64,000 bases of DNA from CAIYUC01 sp963682005 (GTDB taxonomy: Bacteria; Bacteroidota; Bacteroidia; Bacteroidales; FEN-979): NCBI GenBank assembly GCA_963682005.1, contig OY820914.1, positions 2,108,001 through 2,172,000 on the forward strand, written 5' to 3'. Positions 40,350-49,280 of the stretch are shown here, piece after piece (within the stretch, counting starts at the first letter, position 1; every line of letters begins with the position of its first letter). The position numbers and the translations under genes were made by a program. The notes beneath the pieces are model-generated. The model did no database searches. It had not been told where the DNA came from and saw only the letters and a program-made list of their open reading frames with translations.

Positions 40350-40927
40350 TCCTCTTCTATCTCTTCAACAGCCAGGGCTTCGATCACCACGGGATAATAC
40401 TCATGTTCCAGGGCATGGACTTTCTCTGCCAGGCTTTCCGGGGTATCGGAAGGAGAGACTTCACACTCAGCCTGGAAGATAATGGCTCCATCATCGTATT
40501 TTTCATTTACGAAATGGATGGAAATACCCGATTCCGCATCACCGGAACCAAGAACAGCTTTGTGTACAGACATTCCGTACATTCCTTTTCCACCGTATTT
40601 TGGCAACAGTGCAGGATGAATATTAACAATTTTATCAGGGTAACGGGAAAGAAGGTATCCGGGTATTTTCAACAGGAACCCGGCAAGCACGATAAAATCG
40701 ATCTTGTACTCTTCAAGGATGTCGAGGACTTTCCTGGAGGAGGGAAATTCCTCCTGGCTAACCACTTCAAAGGGAACCTTCAGGTCAGCTGCTCTTTTAA
40801 GCACATGAGCAGCCGGATTGTTCGACAAGACAAGCTCGACAGATATACTGTCATGTCCGCGAAAATACTCGATAATCCGTTGGGCATTCGTCCCGTTGCC
40901 CGACGCAAAGATTGCTAGTTTCACCAT
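40346..40927 (-). CDS. purN: Phosphoribosylglycinamide formyltransferase
   Basis: The 193-residue protein has the formyltransferase fold: LAIFASGNGTNAQRII binds the phosphoribosyl substrate, NIHPALLPKYGGKGMYG contains the catalytic Asn and His, and ISIHFVNEKYDDGAII holds the Asp of the signature. It transfers formyl from 10-formyltetrahydrofolate to GAR in purine synthesis. A TAATTTTG box (minus strand, 40932-40939) lies 4 bp before the ATG, so the mRNA may be leaderless. It is divergent from acpP. Confidence 0.95.
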   Translation of the reverse strand: MVKLAIFASGNGTNAQRIIEYFRGHDSISVELVLSNNPAAHVLKRAADLKVPFEVVSQEEFPSSRKVLDILEEYKIDFIVLAGFLLKIPGYLLSRYPDKIVNIHPALLPKYGGKGMYGMSVHKAVLGSGDAESGISIHFVNEKYDDGAIIFQAECEVSPSDTPESLAEKVHALEHEYYPVVIEALAVEEIEED

Positions 40928-40931
40928 GAAG

Positions 40932-40939
40932 CAAAATTA
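40932..40939 (-). promoter_or_regulatory. -7 promoter box of purN
   Basis: TAATTTTG on the minus strand fits TAnnTTTG exactly and ends 4 bp before the purN ATG. Confidence 0.5.
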
Positions 40940-41080
40940 ATCACTCTTGGCTGAAAAATGAAAAAAAATTTCAGTCGGGGGCGTTGCCCCTAAATCCCGT
41001 GTACCTGTTATGCTCATTGATTGAGAAGCATTGATTCTCAAAATTTTGGTTCTGAATTATGTTAAAAAATCTTAAATATT

Positions 41081-41112
41081 TTTGTTTTTAACTTATAAAA
41101 TTCATTTCTTTG
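41081..41112 (+). promoter_or_regulatory. acpP promoter
   Basis: TTTG (41081-41084), 20 bp, then TTTCTTTG (41105-41112) fit the Bacteroidota -33/-7 consensus with one mismatch; the acpP ATG is 29 bp further on. Confidence 0.6.
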
Positions 41113-41141
41113 CAGTCCGTTTAACCAAAAAAGCAGAAAAC

Positions 41142-41378
41142 ATGTCTGACATTGCATCAAAAGTAAAAGCTATCATCGTTGATAAGCTTGGTGTTGACGA
41201 AAATGAAGTTACACCCGAAGCTAGTTTCACAAATGATCTCGGTGCTGACTCTTTAGATACGGTTGAGTTGATAATGGAATTCGAAAAAGAATTTGATATT
41301 GCCATTCCCGATGATCAAGCAGAGAAAATCAGCACGGTAGGAGAAGCGATTTCTTATATTGAAAACAACACCAAGTAA
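41142..41378 (+). CDS. acpP: Acyl carrier protein
   Basis: The 78-residue acidic protein has the phosphopantetheine-attachment serine (Ser37) in LGADSLDTVEL and the usual EEFDIAIPDDQAEKI-type helix III region. It carries growing acyl chains in fatty acid synthesis. The ATG at 41142 was chosen, because the open frame upstream would run through the promoter. fabF follows after 116 bp with a hairpin in between, which probably sets a lower level for fabF than for acpP. Confidence 0.97.
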   Translation: MSDIASKVKAIIVDKLGVDENEVTPEASFTNDLGADSLDTVELIMEFEKEFDIAIPDDQAEKISTVGEAISYIENNTK

Positions 41379-41438
41379 GTAATTGCAGCTAATGGTCAAC
41401 TTTTAGCTGTTCCTTCCTGCCTATAGAAATGAGTTTAA

Positions 41439-41466
41439 AATCCCTCCCCTGGAGGGATTCGTTTTA
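41439..41466 (+). terminator. Hairpin between acpP and fabF (attenuating terminator)
   Basis: A perfect 9-bp stem AATCCCTCC / GGAGGGATT with loop CCT is followed by CGTTTT. Partial termination would give acpP excess over fabF. Confidence 0.7.
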
Positions 41467-41494
41467 AAACAATAAATCATTAAACAGTTTTCAA

Positions 41495-42748
41495 GTGGAA
41501 TTAAAGCGAGTTGTTGTTACTGGTTTGGGTGCAATAACCCCGATAGGCAATTCAGTTGATGAGTATTGGAAAGCGTTGCTTCAGGGGGTTAGTGGTGCAG
41601 GCCCGATCACTCGTTTTGATGCTTCCAAATTCAAAACGAGATTTGCCTGTGAGGTAAAAGGGTTTAATCCCGAAAACTATTTCGACAGGAAAGAAGCACG
41701 AAAATACGATCTCTATTCTCATTTTGGAATTGCATGTGCCGATGAGGCCGTCAGGGATGCCGGTCTCGATATTGCATCCCTGGATACCGACAAGGTTGGC
41801 GTTATCTGGGCTTCAGGGATTGGCGGACTGGAAACATTCCTGACAGAGGTTTCGGCTTTTGCCAGGGGAGATGGTACGCCAAGGTTCAACCCGTTCTTTA
41901 TTCCGAAAATGATCGCCGATATCACAGCTGGCCATATTTCAATTAAATATGGTTTCAGGGGGCCCAATTTTGCTACGGTATCAGCATGCGCCTCCTCGGC
42001 GAACGGGATTGTTGACGCCTACAATTATATTCGGCTTGGGAAGGCAAATATTTTTGTGTCCGGTGGATCCGAAGCAGCAATCAACCCGACCGGTCTGGGC
42101 GGGTTCAATGCCATGCATGCCCTTTCCACGAGGAATGAGGATTATGCAACGGCTTCCCGTCCGTATGACAAGGATCGCGACGGCTTCGTAATAGGCGAAG
42201 GTGCCGGTGGTGTTATCCTGGAAGAACTTGAACATGCCATTGCCCGCGGTGCAAAGATTTATGCAGAAGTTGCAGGAGCCGGACTTTCCGGTGATGCCTT
42301 CCATATGACCCAGCCACATCCCGAAGGTCTTGGTGCTATCATCTCGATGCGCAGTGCCCTGGAGGACGCAGGCATGCAAAAGGAGGAAATAGATCATATC
42401 AATACACATGGAACTTCAACACCACTCGGTGATATCATAGAACCCAAAGCCATTTTACAGGTTTTCGGCGAACATGCCTATAAGGTCAATATCAATTCGA
42501 CGAAATCGATGACGGGCCATTTACTTGGCGCAGCAGGGGCAATCGAGGCAATTGCTTCCATTCTCGCTGTCAGAAATGATATCATCCCTCCGACGATCAA
42601 CCATTTTACTGATGATCCCGAGATCGACAGTAATCTAAATTTCACCTTTAACAAACCCCAGGAACGCACGGTGAATGCTGCCCTTACCAATACCTTTGGG
42701 TTCGGTGGTCACAATGCTACCATTATTTTTAAGAAATTCAAGGCCTGA
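41495..42748 (+). CDS. fabF: 3-oxoacyl-[acyl-carrier-protein] synthase II
   Basis: The 417-residue protein has the KAS II triad: Cys in TVSACASSANG, His in INTHGTSTPLGD and His in KSMTGHLLGAAG. It starts with GTG and VVVTGLGAITPIGN. It elongates acyl-ACP with malonyl-ACP and adjusts unsaturated fatty acid content. It stands in the conserved acpP-fabF-rnc order, with 6 bp to the rnc start. Confidence 0.97.
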   Translation: MELKRVVVTGLGAITPIGNSVDEYWKALLQGVSGAGPITRFDASKFKTRFACEVKGFNPENYFDRKEARKYDLYSHFGIACADEAVRDAGLDIASLDTDKVGVIWASGIGGLETFLTEVSAFARGDGTPRFNPFFIPKMIADITAGHISIKYGFRGPNFATVSACASSANGIVDAYNYIRLGKANIFVSGGSEAAINPTGLGGFNAMHALSTRNEDYATASRPYDKDRDGFVIGEGAGGVILEELEHAIARGAKIYAEVAGAGLSGDAFHMTQPHPEGLGAIISMRSALEDAGMQKEEIDHINTHGTSTPLGDIIEPKAILQVFGEHAYKVNINSTKSMTGHLLGAAGAIEAIASILAVRNDIIPPTINHFTDDPEIDSNLNFTFNKPQERTVNAALTNTFGFGGHNATIIFKKFKA

Positions 42749-42754
42749 GTTCCC

Positions 42755-43492
42755 TTGTCCTTCCTGCATCTGAGACCGGTTAAGTACTATTTTTCTTCAG
42801 ATAAATCCTTATATGAATCCATTCATGATATTTTCGGATACTATCCGAATAATATCTTTTTGTATAAGCTGGCATTCCTTCACAAATCAGCAGGTCAGGA
42901 TTCCCTTGGAGGATTAAAGGTAAACAATGAAAGGCTCGAGTTCCTCGGCGATGCTGTCCTGGATGCGGTTGCCGCAGACTATCTATTCAAGACGTTCCCG
43001 CTGAAAGACGAAGGGTTCCTCACTGAAATGCGATCCAAAATCGTCAGCCGTGTCCAGTTGAACAGAATTGCCCAGAAAATGGGCCTGAACAAACTGGTAC
43101 AGCTTGATACCGGCTCTTCAAACCAATACAAGTCGTTCCAGGGTGATGCCCTCGAAGCGGTGATCGGGGCCATGTACCTCGACAAGGGTTATGTCTATAC
43201 CAGGAAGGTCCTTCTTGAACGGCTTATCCGGCATTATTTCAATATCGATGACCTCGTAAACCAGGAAGTCAACTTCAAAAGCAAGATGATCGAATGGTCA
43301 CAGCGCAGGAAAAAACAGGTAACCTTCATCGTTATTGATGAATCCGGAACCGGTTATAAAAAGTTATACAATGTGGAAATCCAGGTAGATTCCGTACCTA
43401 TTGCAACCGGCCAGGATTATTCAATCAAAGGTGCCGAACAACTCGCCGCCGAGAAAGCCTGGGCGAAGATACAGGGGGAGAGTGAGGTCTGA
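42755..43492 (+). CDS. rnc: Ribonuclease III
   Basis: The 245-residue protein has the RNase III signature NNERLEFLGDAVLDAV with catalytic acidic residues, the second acidic site in GDALEAVIGAMYLDKGY, and a C-terminal dsRNA-binding domain (about 175-245, ending AEQLAAEKAWAKI). It cleaves double-stranded RNA in rRNA processing. The start is a TTG 6 bp after fabF, with no better codon nearby. In many Bacteroidota an IPExxxVDY gene and pyk follow; here a FISUMP gene intervenes. Confidence 0.93.
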   Translation: MSFLHLRPVKYYFSSDKSLYESIHDIFGYYPNNIFLYKLAFLHKSAGQDSLGGLKVNNERLEFLGDAVLDAVAADYLFKTFPLKDEGFLTEMRSKIVSRVQLNRIAQKMGLNKLVQLDTGSSNQYKSFQGDALEAVIGAMYLDKGYVYTRKVLLERLIRHYFNIDDLVNQEVNFKSKMIEWSQRRKKQVTFIVIDESGTGYKKLYNVEIQVDSVPIATGQDYSIKGAEQLAAEKAWAKIQGESEV

Positions 43493-43540
43493 TGTCAGAT
43501 GTCAGTGATCGGAGGATGGAGAATAGAGAATAGAGAATAG
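43491..43540. repeat. Short 7-nt tandem repeats after rnc
   Basis: Two GATGTCA units at the rnc stop codon and three AGAATAG units (43520-43540) lie between the convergent rnc and FISUMP genes. Confidence 0.75.
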
Positions 43541-43576
43541 AGAAATCGTTATCTCTTCTGCGGTGATGTTTGAAAA

Positions 43577-45040
43577 TCAGTTGTCTTTCATGCATCTTAC
43601 TGAGAAACCACCTGTTTTTTCATTGAGGTAACGTGATGCATTTGTATCGCTATAGCTGAGGGTACGATAGTAAGCATGCGTAGCTCCAACGCCAGGTTGT
43701 GTTGATGACCAAATGTCGGTGTAGTATGTCAGAAAGTTAAATACGGCACTGCAATTCCGGCAACCGGCTGGCAAAGCTGTAAAACCACTTTCATTGGTAG
43801 CGCCTGAATTGGGGTTCAGCCAATGTACAGTTCCTGCTTCTTTCATCTTCCCGCCGGCAACGCCGTCACCCCCTAAATAATTAACCAGCAAGGTGAGTTC
43901 GGCATCGGTTGGCAGATGCCATCCCGTTGGACATAATCCCTGGAATCCGTCAGTGGTGACATATTGCATCATTTCATTCCACTGATACATACCACCGTAG
44001 ATATCACAATTTGATTCCAGATCGTTGTAACAGTACTTCTCAATCGTTCCATTGTTTGTTTGCTCCAGGCTACCATTGATTCTTGAACCTATATTTAAAT
44101 TTTCCTTAAACCAGCATTGCGTTCCTATTTGAACTGTGTTGTAATTTTTCCCTGCATAGGTGATCGGGTTTCCGCATGTAAGAGCCGGTGCAAGTGTGGT
44201 AAATGTCAAAGTATTCCCATAGGATGTCCCCAGGCTGTTCATTGCATAAGCACGAACATGGTACAAAACACCTCCGGCCAACCCTGTCAGGTTGCCTACA
44301 AAGGTTCCTGTTCCGCTGCCATCATTGGTATGACTGTCTGCTATGGTTGGAGAAGGGGCGTTTGACCAGCAAACACCCCGTGTGGTAACAGAACTGCCAC
44401 CATCAGAAAAAACAAATCCGCCTCCGGTTGCGGAGTTTGAAGTGATGTTGATAATGCTTGCAGTCGTAACCGTTGGCAATTCCATCGTTGGCAGCGGCGA
44501 ATTGCTCCCGTTAACATCCCCGATGCAAAGCCCGTAAAAATTCTGCGTAACATCGGCCCCGGAAATGATGACCGTATTTCCTCCCGTTACCTTTTCAAAC
44601 ATCCAGTTGCCATGGTCGAAGGAGGTATCCAATCCAATAAACCTGCGTCTGATCTTCATTGCGTCGGTCCCATTGATGCTCCCGCTATTGTTCACGTCTG
44701 CGGCAGTAACCTTTATCGGCACTGTTAACATTTCAAGACCTACGAAATGGCGCTCAACCATCAGAGCGTCGGTTCCGTTAACCCCACCCCAGGGTTTGGT
44801 GGTAAAAGCAGCAATGGAATATGAATTGTTTGACAATCCTGTAAACTGGAAGTATCCAAGCCCGGTTGTGACGATGCTGTCAATGGGAATTGAATTTAAC
44901 CTGAGAACAATCTTCACAACATCAAGCGGGGTATTCGCAGCGTTATTATAAGTAAATGTTCCGTTCATTGAATAGGTTTGTGCCAATAGGGCAGGAACAA
45001 AAATTCCGAAGAAGGCAAATGTAAAAATCAGTCGTTTCAT
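43577..45040 (-). CDS. Secreted protein with dockerin-like repeats, Fn3-like domain and FISUMP domain
   Basis: A signal peptide (MKRLIFTFAFFGIFVPALLAQ) is followed by a small beta domain and then dockerin-like repeats (about 80-190): GVNGTDALMVERHFVGL, DVNNSGSINGTDAMKIRRRF and GDVNGS. A Bacteroidota Fn3-like domain (about 195-280, with TRGVCWS) precedes a Fibrobacter succinogenes major paralogous (FISUMP) domain in the C-terminal 200 residues: YNTVQIGTQCWFKENLNIG, GLCPTGWHLPTDAE, IWSSTQ and FSVRCMKD. The ATG at 45040 was preferred over an upstream TTG. No T9SS domain is seen. Function unknown; probably binding. It lies, reversed, between rnc and the IPExxxVDY gene. Confidence 0.85.
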   Translation of the reverse strand: MKRLIFTFAFFGIFVPALLAQTYSMNGTFTYNNAANTPLDVVKIVLRLNSIPIDSIVTTGLGYFQFTGLSNNSYSIAAFTTKPWGGVNGTDALMVERHFVGLEMLTVPIKVTAADVNNSGSINGTDAMKIRRRFIGLDTSFDHGNWMFEKVTGGNTVIISGADVTQNFYGLCIGDVNGSNSPLPTMELPTVTTASIINITSNSATGGGFVFSDGGSSVTTRGVCWSNAPSPTIADSHTNDGSGTGTFVGNLTGLAGGVLYHVRAYAMNSLGTSYGNTLTFTTLAPALTCGNPITYAGKNYNTVQIGTQCWFKENLNIGSRINGSLEQTNNGTIEKYCYNDLESNCDIYGGMYQWNEMMQYVTTDGFQGLCPTGWHLPTDAELTLLVNYLGGDGVAGGKMKEAGTVHWLNPNSGATNESGFTALPAGCRNCSAVFNFLTYYTDIWSSTQPGVGATHAYYRTLSYSDTNASRYLNEKTGGFSVRCMKDN

Positions 45041-45361
45041 AGTTAGTCTGTGCAAGATAATTGGGTTTGTTGGCCATTAATTTGTTTCAAATTTAAGAAG
45101 TTTGTTTGTATTTAATTTAAAGAATTATTATCCCTGCTGCATTTGACAAAATAAAATTGCCACATGCAGCAAAAAGATGGTCAACATCTCCAATGCCTTA
45201 TTAAATCAAGTATTTCAATAATTTCAGTCAGAGTCATTACACTTATAAACTTCATCACAAGAAAGGGAAATCCAGGTAGCACAACTGTTCCTTTTTTATA
45301 ATGAAATGATTTCAATACTTTATAGTGACATGAAAAGAACATTATCTCCTAAAAGCAGGAC

Positions 45362-45424
45362 GCCCGCAGCCCGAAGCCCGCAGCCTGAAGCACGAAGCCC
45401 GCAGCCTGTAGCCAATAGCCTGCA
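45362..45424. repeat. 7-nt tandem repeat, 9 units
   Basis: Nine heptamers of the GCCCGCA/GCCTGAA type run without interruption in the spacer before the IPExxxVDY gene. Confidence 0.9.
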
Positions 45425-45465
45425 GCTATTAAAAAAAAATTGACCGAATCCGCCCTTTAATGCAT

Positions 45466-45473
45466 TAACTTTG
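45466..45473 (+). promoter_or_regulatory. -7 promoter box of the IPExxxVDY operon
   Basis: TAACTTTG fits TAnnTTTG exactly, 23 bp before the ATG at 45497. Confidence 0.55.
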
Positions 45474-45496
45474 TTTTTAAGATTGAAAGCAACTGC

Positions 45497-46003
45497 ATGG
45501 CAAGGAAGATTCTACTGGATGTTCATTCTGAACCGGCTTATTTTACCCTGATCGGTATCTCCTGTCATTTCAAAGACTACAGGTTCACACATCTTTTGAA
45601 TAAAGAGCTTGGATTTTCTTTTGCGAAGGAAACAGATATGTCTGTTTACATTGCAGGAAGAAAGGATCCTTCCGGCTTTTCCTTTTATCAGTTCAGGGAT
45701 GAGGATAATTTTCTCCATTTCAGTCTTATTTCGAACCGGAGCGAAGAATTTGTCCTTGTTCCGGAAGCACGCCAGGTGGACTTCATCCTTGTCGTTGAAG
45801 GCGAGTTGAAAAAGAACAGGCTGAATATGCTGCTGAAAGGGATCAGCTCCATCCAGAATGTACTGATGGCCTACGAGATTAAAATGGCGGCGGTTAAAAA
45901 TATTGAAAATCTGCTTACAGATATTGAATTGCACCTGATGAACTTAAGGAAGGAATTAAAAACCCGGGGAGGTACCGGACTTTTATTAGAAAGGAGTAAA
46001 TAA
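45497..46003 (+). CDS. IPExxxVDY family protein
   Basis: The 168-residue protein matches the Bacteroidota-specific IPExxxVDY family; the naming motif appears here as VPEARQVDFILVVEG near residue 90. N-terminal YFTLIGISCHFKDYRFTHLLN and a C-terminal helical part (ALLKGI...EIKMAAVKNIENLL region) are typical. Function is unknown in all members. The gene normally sits between rnc and pyk; here pyk is missing and a phasin-like gene starts one base after its stop. Confidence 0.85.
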   Translation: MARKILLDVHSEPAYFTLIGISCHFKDYRFTHLLNKELGFSFAKETDMSVYIAGRKDPSGFSFYQFRDEDNFLHFSLISNRSEEFVLVPEARQVDFILVVEGELKKNRLNMLLKGISSIQNVLMAYEIKMAAVKNIENLLTDIELHLMNLRKELKTRGGTGLLLERSK

Positions 46004-46004
46004 T

Positions 46005-46370
46005 ATGTTTGAACAGATCAGAAAAACAATCGACAAAGGACTGGAAATTGCTTTTATGACCAAAGACAAGATCCAGCAATCGGTGGTTGAAATCGCCAAG
46101 GAGAACAACCTTACAAAGGAAGAAGCGAGAAAGCTCCTTGATCAGCTGGTGAAGAAATCGGAAGAAACAAAAAAGAATTTTGAGGAAAAGATCATTGAGC
46201 TTCAGAAAGCAGCGATGAACAAGATGAACCTTGTTTCCCGGGAGGAATTCGATAAGCTGGAACTTCGTTTGAAGAAGTTGGAGGGGAAGGGGAAAGCCCC
46301 TGCCAGGGTGAGGGTTTCCGGTTCCCCGGAGAAAAAGAGTGCAGTGAAAAAACCGGTAAGAAAGAAATAA
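46005..46370 (+). CDS. Phasin-like coiled-coil protein
   Basis: The 121-residue protein starts MFEQIRKTIDKGLEIAFMTK and continues as one long amphipathic, probably coiled-coil, helix (about 15-95: KEEARKLLDQLVKKSEETKK), then a Lys/Arg/Pro-rich tail (KKPVRKK). This fits the phasin/PHA-granule-regulator-like family that often precedes AarF genes. It is one base after the IPExxxVDY gene and 24 bp before the aarF-like gene, so the three form an operon. Role uncertain. Confidence 0.7.
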   Translation: MFEQIRKTIDKGLEIAFMTKDKIQQSVVEIAKENNLTKEEARKLLDQLVKKSEETKKNFEEKIIELQKAAMNKMNLVSREEFDKLELRLKKLEGKGKAPARVRVSGSPEKKSAVKKPVRKK

Positions 46371-46393
46371 TACAACATTAATACTTTCTTTAC

Positions 46394-48043
46394 GTGACGT
46401 TGATGGGGATTGGTATGGCTGTTAATGAGATAGGCCGTGCAAGAGAGATCATTGGAGTCATAGTCAAATATGGGTTCAGTGAATGGATAAGCAAGAACGG
46501 ATTGGGCAAATACCTGGTCTCAAAGAAAAGGTATGCCCGGATCGGGAAATACAACCGGTGGGAACGTATCAGGCTTGCGCTGGAAGAGCTCGGGCCTACA
46601 TTCATCAAGTTCGGCCAGATCATGGCCGACCGGATCGACATCGTTCCGGAGGAATTGCGGGAAGAATTGAGGAAGCTGCAGGATGAGGCCGATCCGATGC
46701 ATGATGATACAGCGATTTCTGCCATTGAAGAGGAACTGGGCCGCCCGATCTCCGAAATCTTCAGGGATTTTGACCGTGCTCATCTCGCTTCCGCATCCAT
46801 CGCCCAGACGTATCGTGCCGTATTGCTTGACGGGGCAGAGGTTTGCATCAAGATCCGCAGGCCGGGCATTGAAAAGAAGGTAAGCCTCGATCTGCACCTG
46901 ATGAACTATTTCGCGATCAGGATGCAGAAGAACAACCCGGAGATGGAAGCGATCAATGTGGTCGGCCTCGTAAAGGAGTTCGGCCACACCATTACCAAAG
47001 AACTTGATTTCAGGCATGAGGCAGGTAACCTGATCCGTTTTCATCATAATTTTGAAGGTGATCCGGATGTCTTTGTTCCAAAGGTCTTCATGGAATATAC
47101 TTCAGAGAAGATCATTGTGGAGGAATTTATCCGTGGCATCAAGGTGAGTGACATGGAAACCCTGCTCACATCCGGCAACGACCCTGTGGTCATTGCCCGG
47201 AACTCTGTGAGGCTGGTGTTTGAGCAGATCTTCAATCACGGGTTCTTTCATGCGGATCCCCACCCCGGCAATATCTTCATCCTTCCGGATAACAAAATTG
47301 CATTCCTCGATTTCGGGATGATGGGCACCCTTCGCCCGGAGCACCTTCAGTTCCTTGGGAAATATGTGCTCGGATACCTGAAACGTGATGCAAAGCAGAT
47401 CACAGAGGCCCTCCTCCTCCTTTCGGGAAAACAAAATTTCAGCCGGTTCAAGGAGCTTGAATTCCAGATATCGGATATGCTTGCTCATTACAAGTACCTT
47501 TCACTGCATCAGATGAATTTCGGGAAGGTGATGAATGAATCGGTGGACATCATCGTGAGGTATGGCCTCAGGATCCCGCCAAGCATTTACCTTCTTGTGA
47601 AATCGCTTATAACGATCGAAAGGGTGGCAGTGACACTCTACCCGGAGATTGATTTTGCGAAGGAAATGCAACCGTTTGCACTGGAATTGCTCAAAAAGCA
47701 ATACGATCCGAAAAAACTCGCCGAGGAACTGCTCGATTCGCTGATCCAGTATTACAAGCTGATCAAGGATCTGCCTTCTGATATTTCGGATATTCTCTAT
47801 AAAATGAAAGAAGGCCGGTTCAGGACCATGATCGACCTCCGGGGATTCGATCCGCTGAGCGAGCACATCGACCAGGCCTCCAACCGTGTTTCCATCGCCA
47901 TCGTGATCGCGGCCATGATCATCGGCGCCTCCATCATCACGCAATGGAGCCATACCAGGCTTCTCGGGGAGATCGTATTCTTTATCGCAGGTTTCTTCGG
48001 GTTCTGGCTGCTGATTAAGTTGTTTACGAAGAATAAATTTTGA
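46394..48043 (+). CDS. AarF/UbiB-family atypical kinase
   Basis: The 549-residue protein has the UbiB family features: the KxGQ motif in FIKFGQIMADR (about residue 74), the A/S-rich nucleotide loop ASASIAQTY, the ATP-binding lysine in VCIKIRRPG, FHADPHPGNIF and FLDFGMMG as catalytic and metal motifs, and two C-terminal membrane helices. These proteins act in isoprenoid quinone synthesis or distribution. The start is a GTG; an ATG at 46403 is an alternative. It ends before period-7/8 repeats and convergent pheS. Confidence 0.9.
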   Translation: MTLMGIGMAVNEIGRAREIIGVIVKYGFSEWISKNGLGKYLVSKKRYARIGKYNRWERIRLALEELGPTFIKFGQIMADRIDIVPEELREELRKLQDEADPMHDDTAISAIEEELGRPISEIFRDFDRAHLASASIAQTYRAVLLDGAEVCIKIRRPGIEKKVSLDLHLMNYFAIRMQKNNPEMEAINVVGLVKEFGHTITKELDFRHEAGNLIRFHHNFEGDPDVFVPKVFMEYTSEKIIVEEFIRGIKVSDMETLLTSGNDPVVIARNSVRLVFEQIFNHGFFHADPHPGNIFILPDNKIAFLDFGMMGTLRPEHLQFLGKYVLGYLKRDAKQITEALLLLSGKQNFSRFKELEFQISDMLAHYKYLSLHQMNFGKVMNESVDIIVRYGLRIPPSIYLLVKSLITIERVAVTLYPEIDFAKEMQPFALELLKKQYDPKKLAEELLDSLIQYYKLIKDLPSDISDILYKMKEGRFRTMIDLRGFDPLSEHIDQASNRVSIAIVIAAMIIGASIITQWSHTRLLGEIVFFIAGFFGFWLLIKLFTKNKF

Positions 48044-48132
48044 GGCAATAGGCAGTAGGCAATAGGCAATAGGCAAAAGGGAAAGTTGTTTTTTCGCTAC
48101 TTCGCTACTTCGCTACTTCGCTACTTCGCTAT
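48043..48132. repeat. 7-nt then 8-nt tandem repeats between aarF-like gene and pheS
   Basis: Five AGGCAAT-type heptamers (48043-48077) are followed by five TTCGCTAC-type octamers (48093-48132). The first array begins at the stop codon of the aarF-like gene. Confidence 0.9.
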
Positions 48133-48135
48133 TCA

Positions 48136-49158
48136 TTAATAAGCTCCAGTAAACTGCTTGAGGAACCGGAGATCGTTCTCAAAGAAAAGACGAAGATCCC
48201 TTACCTGGTACTTGAGCATGGTGATGCGTTCTACGCCCATTCCGAAGGCGAAACCGGTATATATTTCAGGATCGATATTGCAGTTCCTAAAGACATCCGG
48301 ATCCACCATTCCGCAGCCCAGGATCTCCACCCATCCGGTATATTTACAGATGTTGCAGCCTTTTCCTCCGCAAATGTTACACGAAACATCCATTTCTCCT
48401 GATGGTTCGGTGAAAGGGAAATAGGAGGGACGGAGCCTGATCCGGGTATGCTCGCCAAACATTTCATGGGCGAAGAAAAGGAGGGTCTGTTTAAGGTCGG
48501 CAAATGAAACATCCTTGTCCACGTACAACCCTTCGACCTGGTGGAAAATGCAATGAGCCCTCGCTGAAATGGCTTCATTCCGGAAAACCCTTCCCGGAAA
48601 CAGCATGCGGATTGGCGGCTGCTGTTGTTCCATCACCCTGATCTGTACCGAGGAGGTGTGTGTGCGTAATGCGATATCGGGTTTTTTTTCAATGAAGAAC
48701 GTATCCTGCATATCGCGGGCAGGATGTTCTTCAGGGAAGTTAAGCGCCGTAAAATTGTGCCAGTCATCCTCAATCTCGCGGTTTTCAGCAACGCTGAAAC
48801 CGATGCGTGAAAAGATCTCGATGATCTGGTTGCGCACAATGGAAAGGGGATGCCGGGCCCCGACCGTCACAAATTCCGCAGGACGGGTCAGATCAATAAC
48901 TTTACCCTGGTGCTCGGTGCTATCAGTCAGCGATGACTTAAGCAATTCAATCTTTTCCGTGATCCTGTTCTTCAGGTCATTCAATAATAATCCAGTTTCT
49001 TTCTTCTGATCGGGCGGAACGTTCTTGAATTCACTGAACAAATCAGCCAGGATCCCTTTTTTTCCGAGGAATTTCAGACGGATCTGTTCCAGTTCCTCAA
49101 TGGAGGAGGCAACAGATTGATCAATTTCCGCGAAAAGCTTTTGGATCCTGGACTGCAT
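48136..49158 (-). CDS. pheS: Phenylalanine-tRNA ligase alpha subunit
   Basis: The 340-residue protein has an N-terminal coiled coil (1-90) and the class II catalytic core: motif 2 in LFPGRVFRNEAISARAHCIF, the FFIEKKPDIALRTHTSSVQ region, Cys-rich CNICGGKGCNICKYTGW and motif 3 in FGMGVERITMLKY. It charges tRNA-Phe with PheT, which is not in this window. A TATGTTTG -7 box lies 60 bp upstream on the minus strand. Confidence 0.97.
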   Translation of the reverse strand: MQSRIQKLFAEIDQSVASSIEELEQIRLKFLGKKGILADLFSEFKNVPPDQKKETGLLLNDLKNRITEKIELLKSSLTDSTEHQGKVIDLTRPAEFVTVGARHPLSIVRNQIIEIFSRIGFSVAENREIEDDWHNFTALNFPEEHPARDMQDTFFIEKKPDIALRTHTSSVQIRVMEQQQPPIRMLFPGRVFRNEAISARAHCIFHQVEGLYVDKDVSFADLKQTLLFFAHEMFGEHTRIRLRPSYFPFTEPSGEMDVSCNICGGKGCNICKYTGWVEILGCGMVDPDVFRNCNIDPEIYTGFAFGMGVERITMLKYQVRDLRLFFENDLRFLKQFTGAY

Positions 49159-49167
49159 TGTTTCTGA

Positions 49168-49278
49168 TTATGAATTATGAGGGTGAATTATGAATTATGA
49201 TCAATGATAGATTATCGCAAACATAAAACTTGTGGAGAAACTGACACACCAGTTCACCAGTTCACCACCTCACCAGTT
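49168..49278. repeat. Period-7 and period-8 repeats between cyclophilin gene and pheS
   Basis: Four TTATGAA-type units (49168-49199) and four CACCAGTT-type octamers (49247-49278) flank the pheS promoter box. The second array abuts the cyclophilin stop codon. Confidence 0.8.
49218..49225 (-). promoter_or_regulatory. -7 promoter box of pheS
   Basis: TATGTTTG on the minus strand fits TAnnTTTG exactly, 60 bp before the pheS ATG and between two repeat arrays. Confidence 0.45.
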
Positions 49279-49280
49279 TT

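Larger units (their letters stand above)
45041..45496. other. 456-bp gene-free stretch
   Basis: It is AT-rich on the left, with no gene seen. It holds a period-7 tandem array at 45362-45424 and a promoter box at 45466. Confidence 0.6.

Noticed and set aside
46520..47047. Minus-strand open frame opposite the AarF-like gene
   Set aside because: It overlaps conserved kinase motifs on the other strand and has no family resemblance or start signals.
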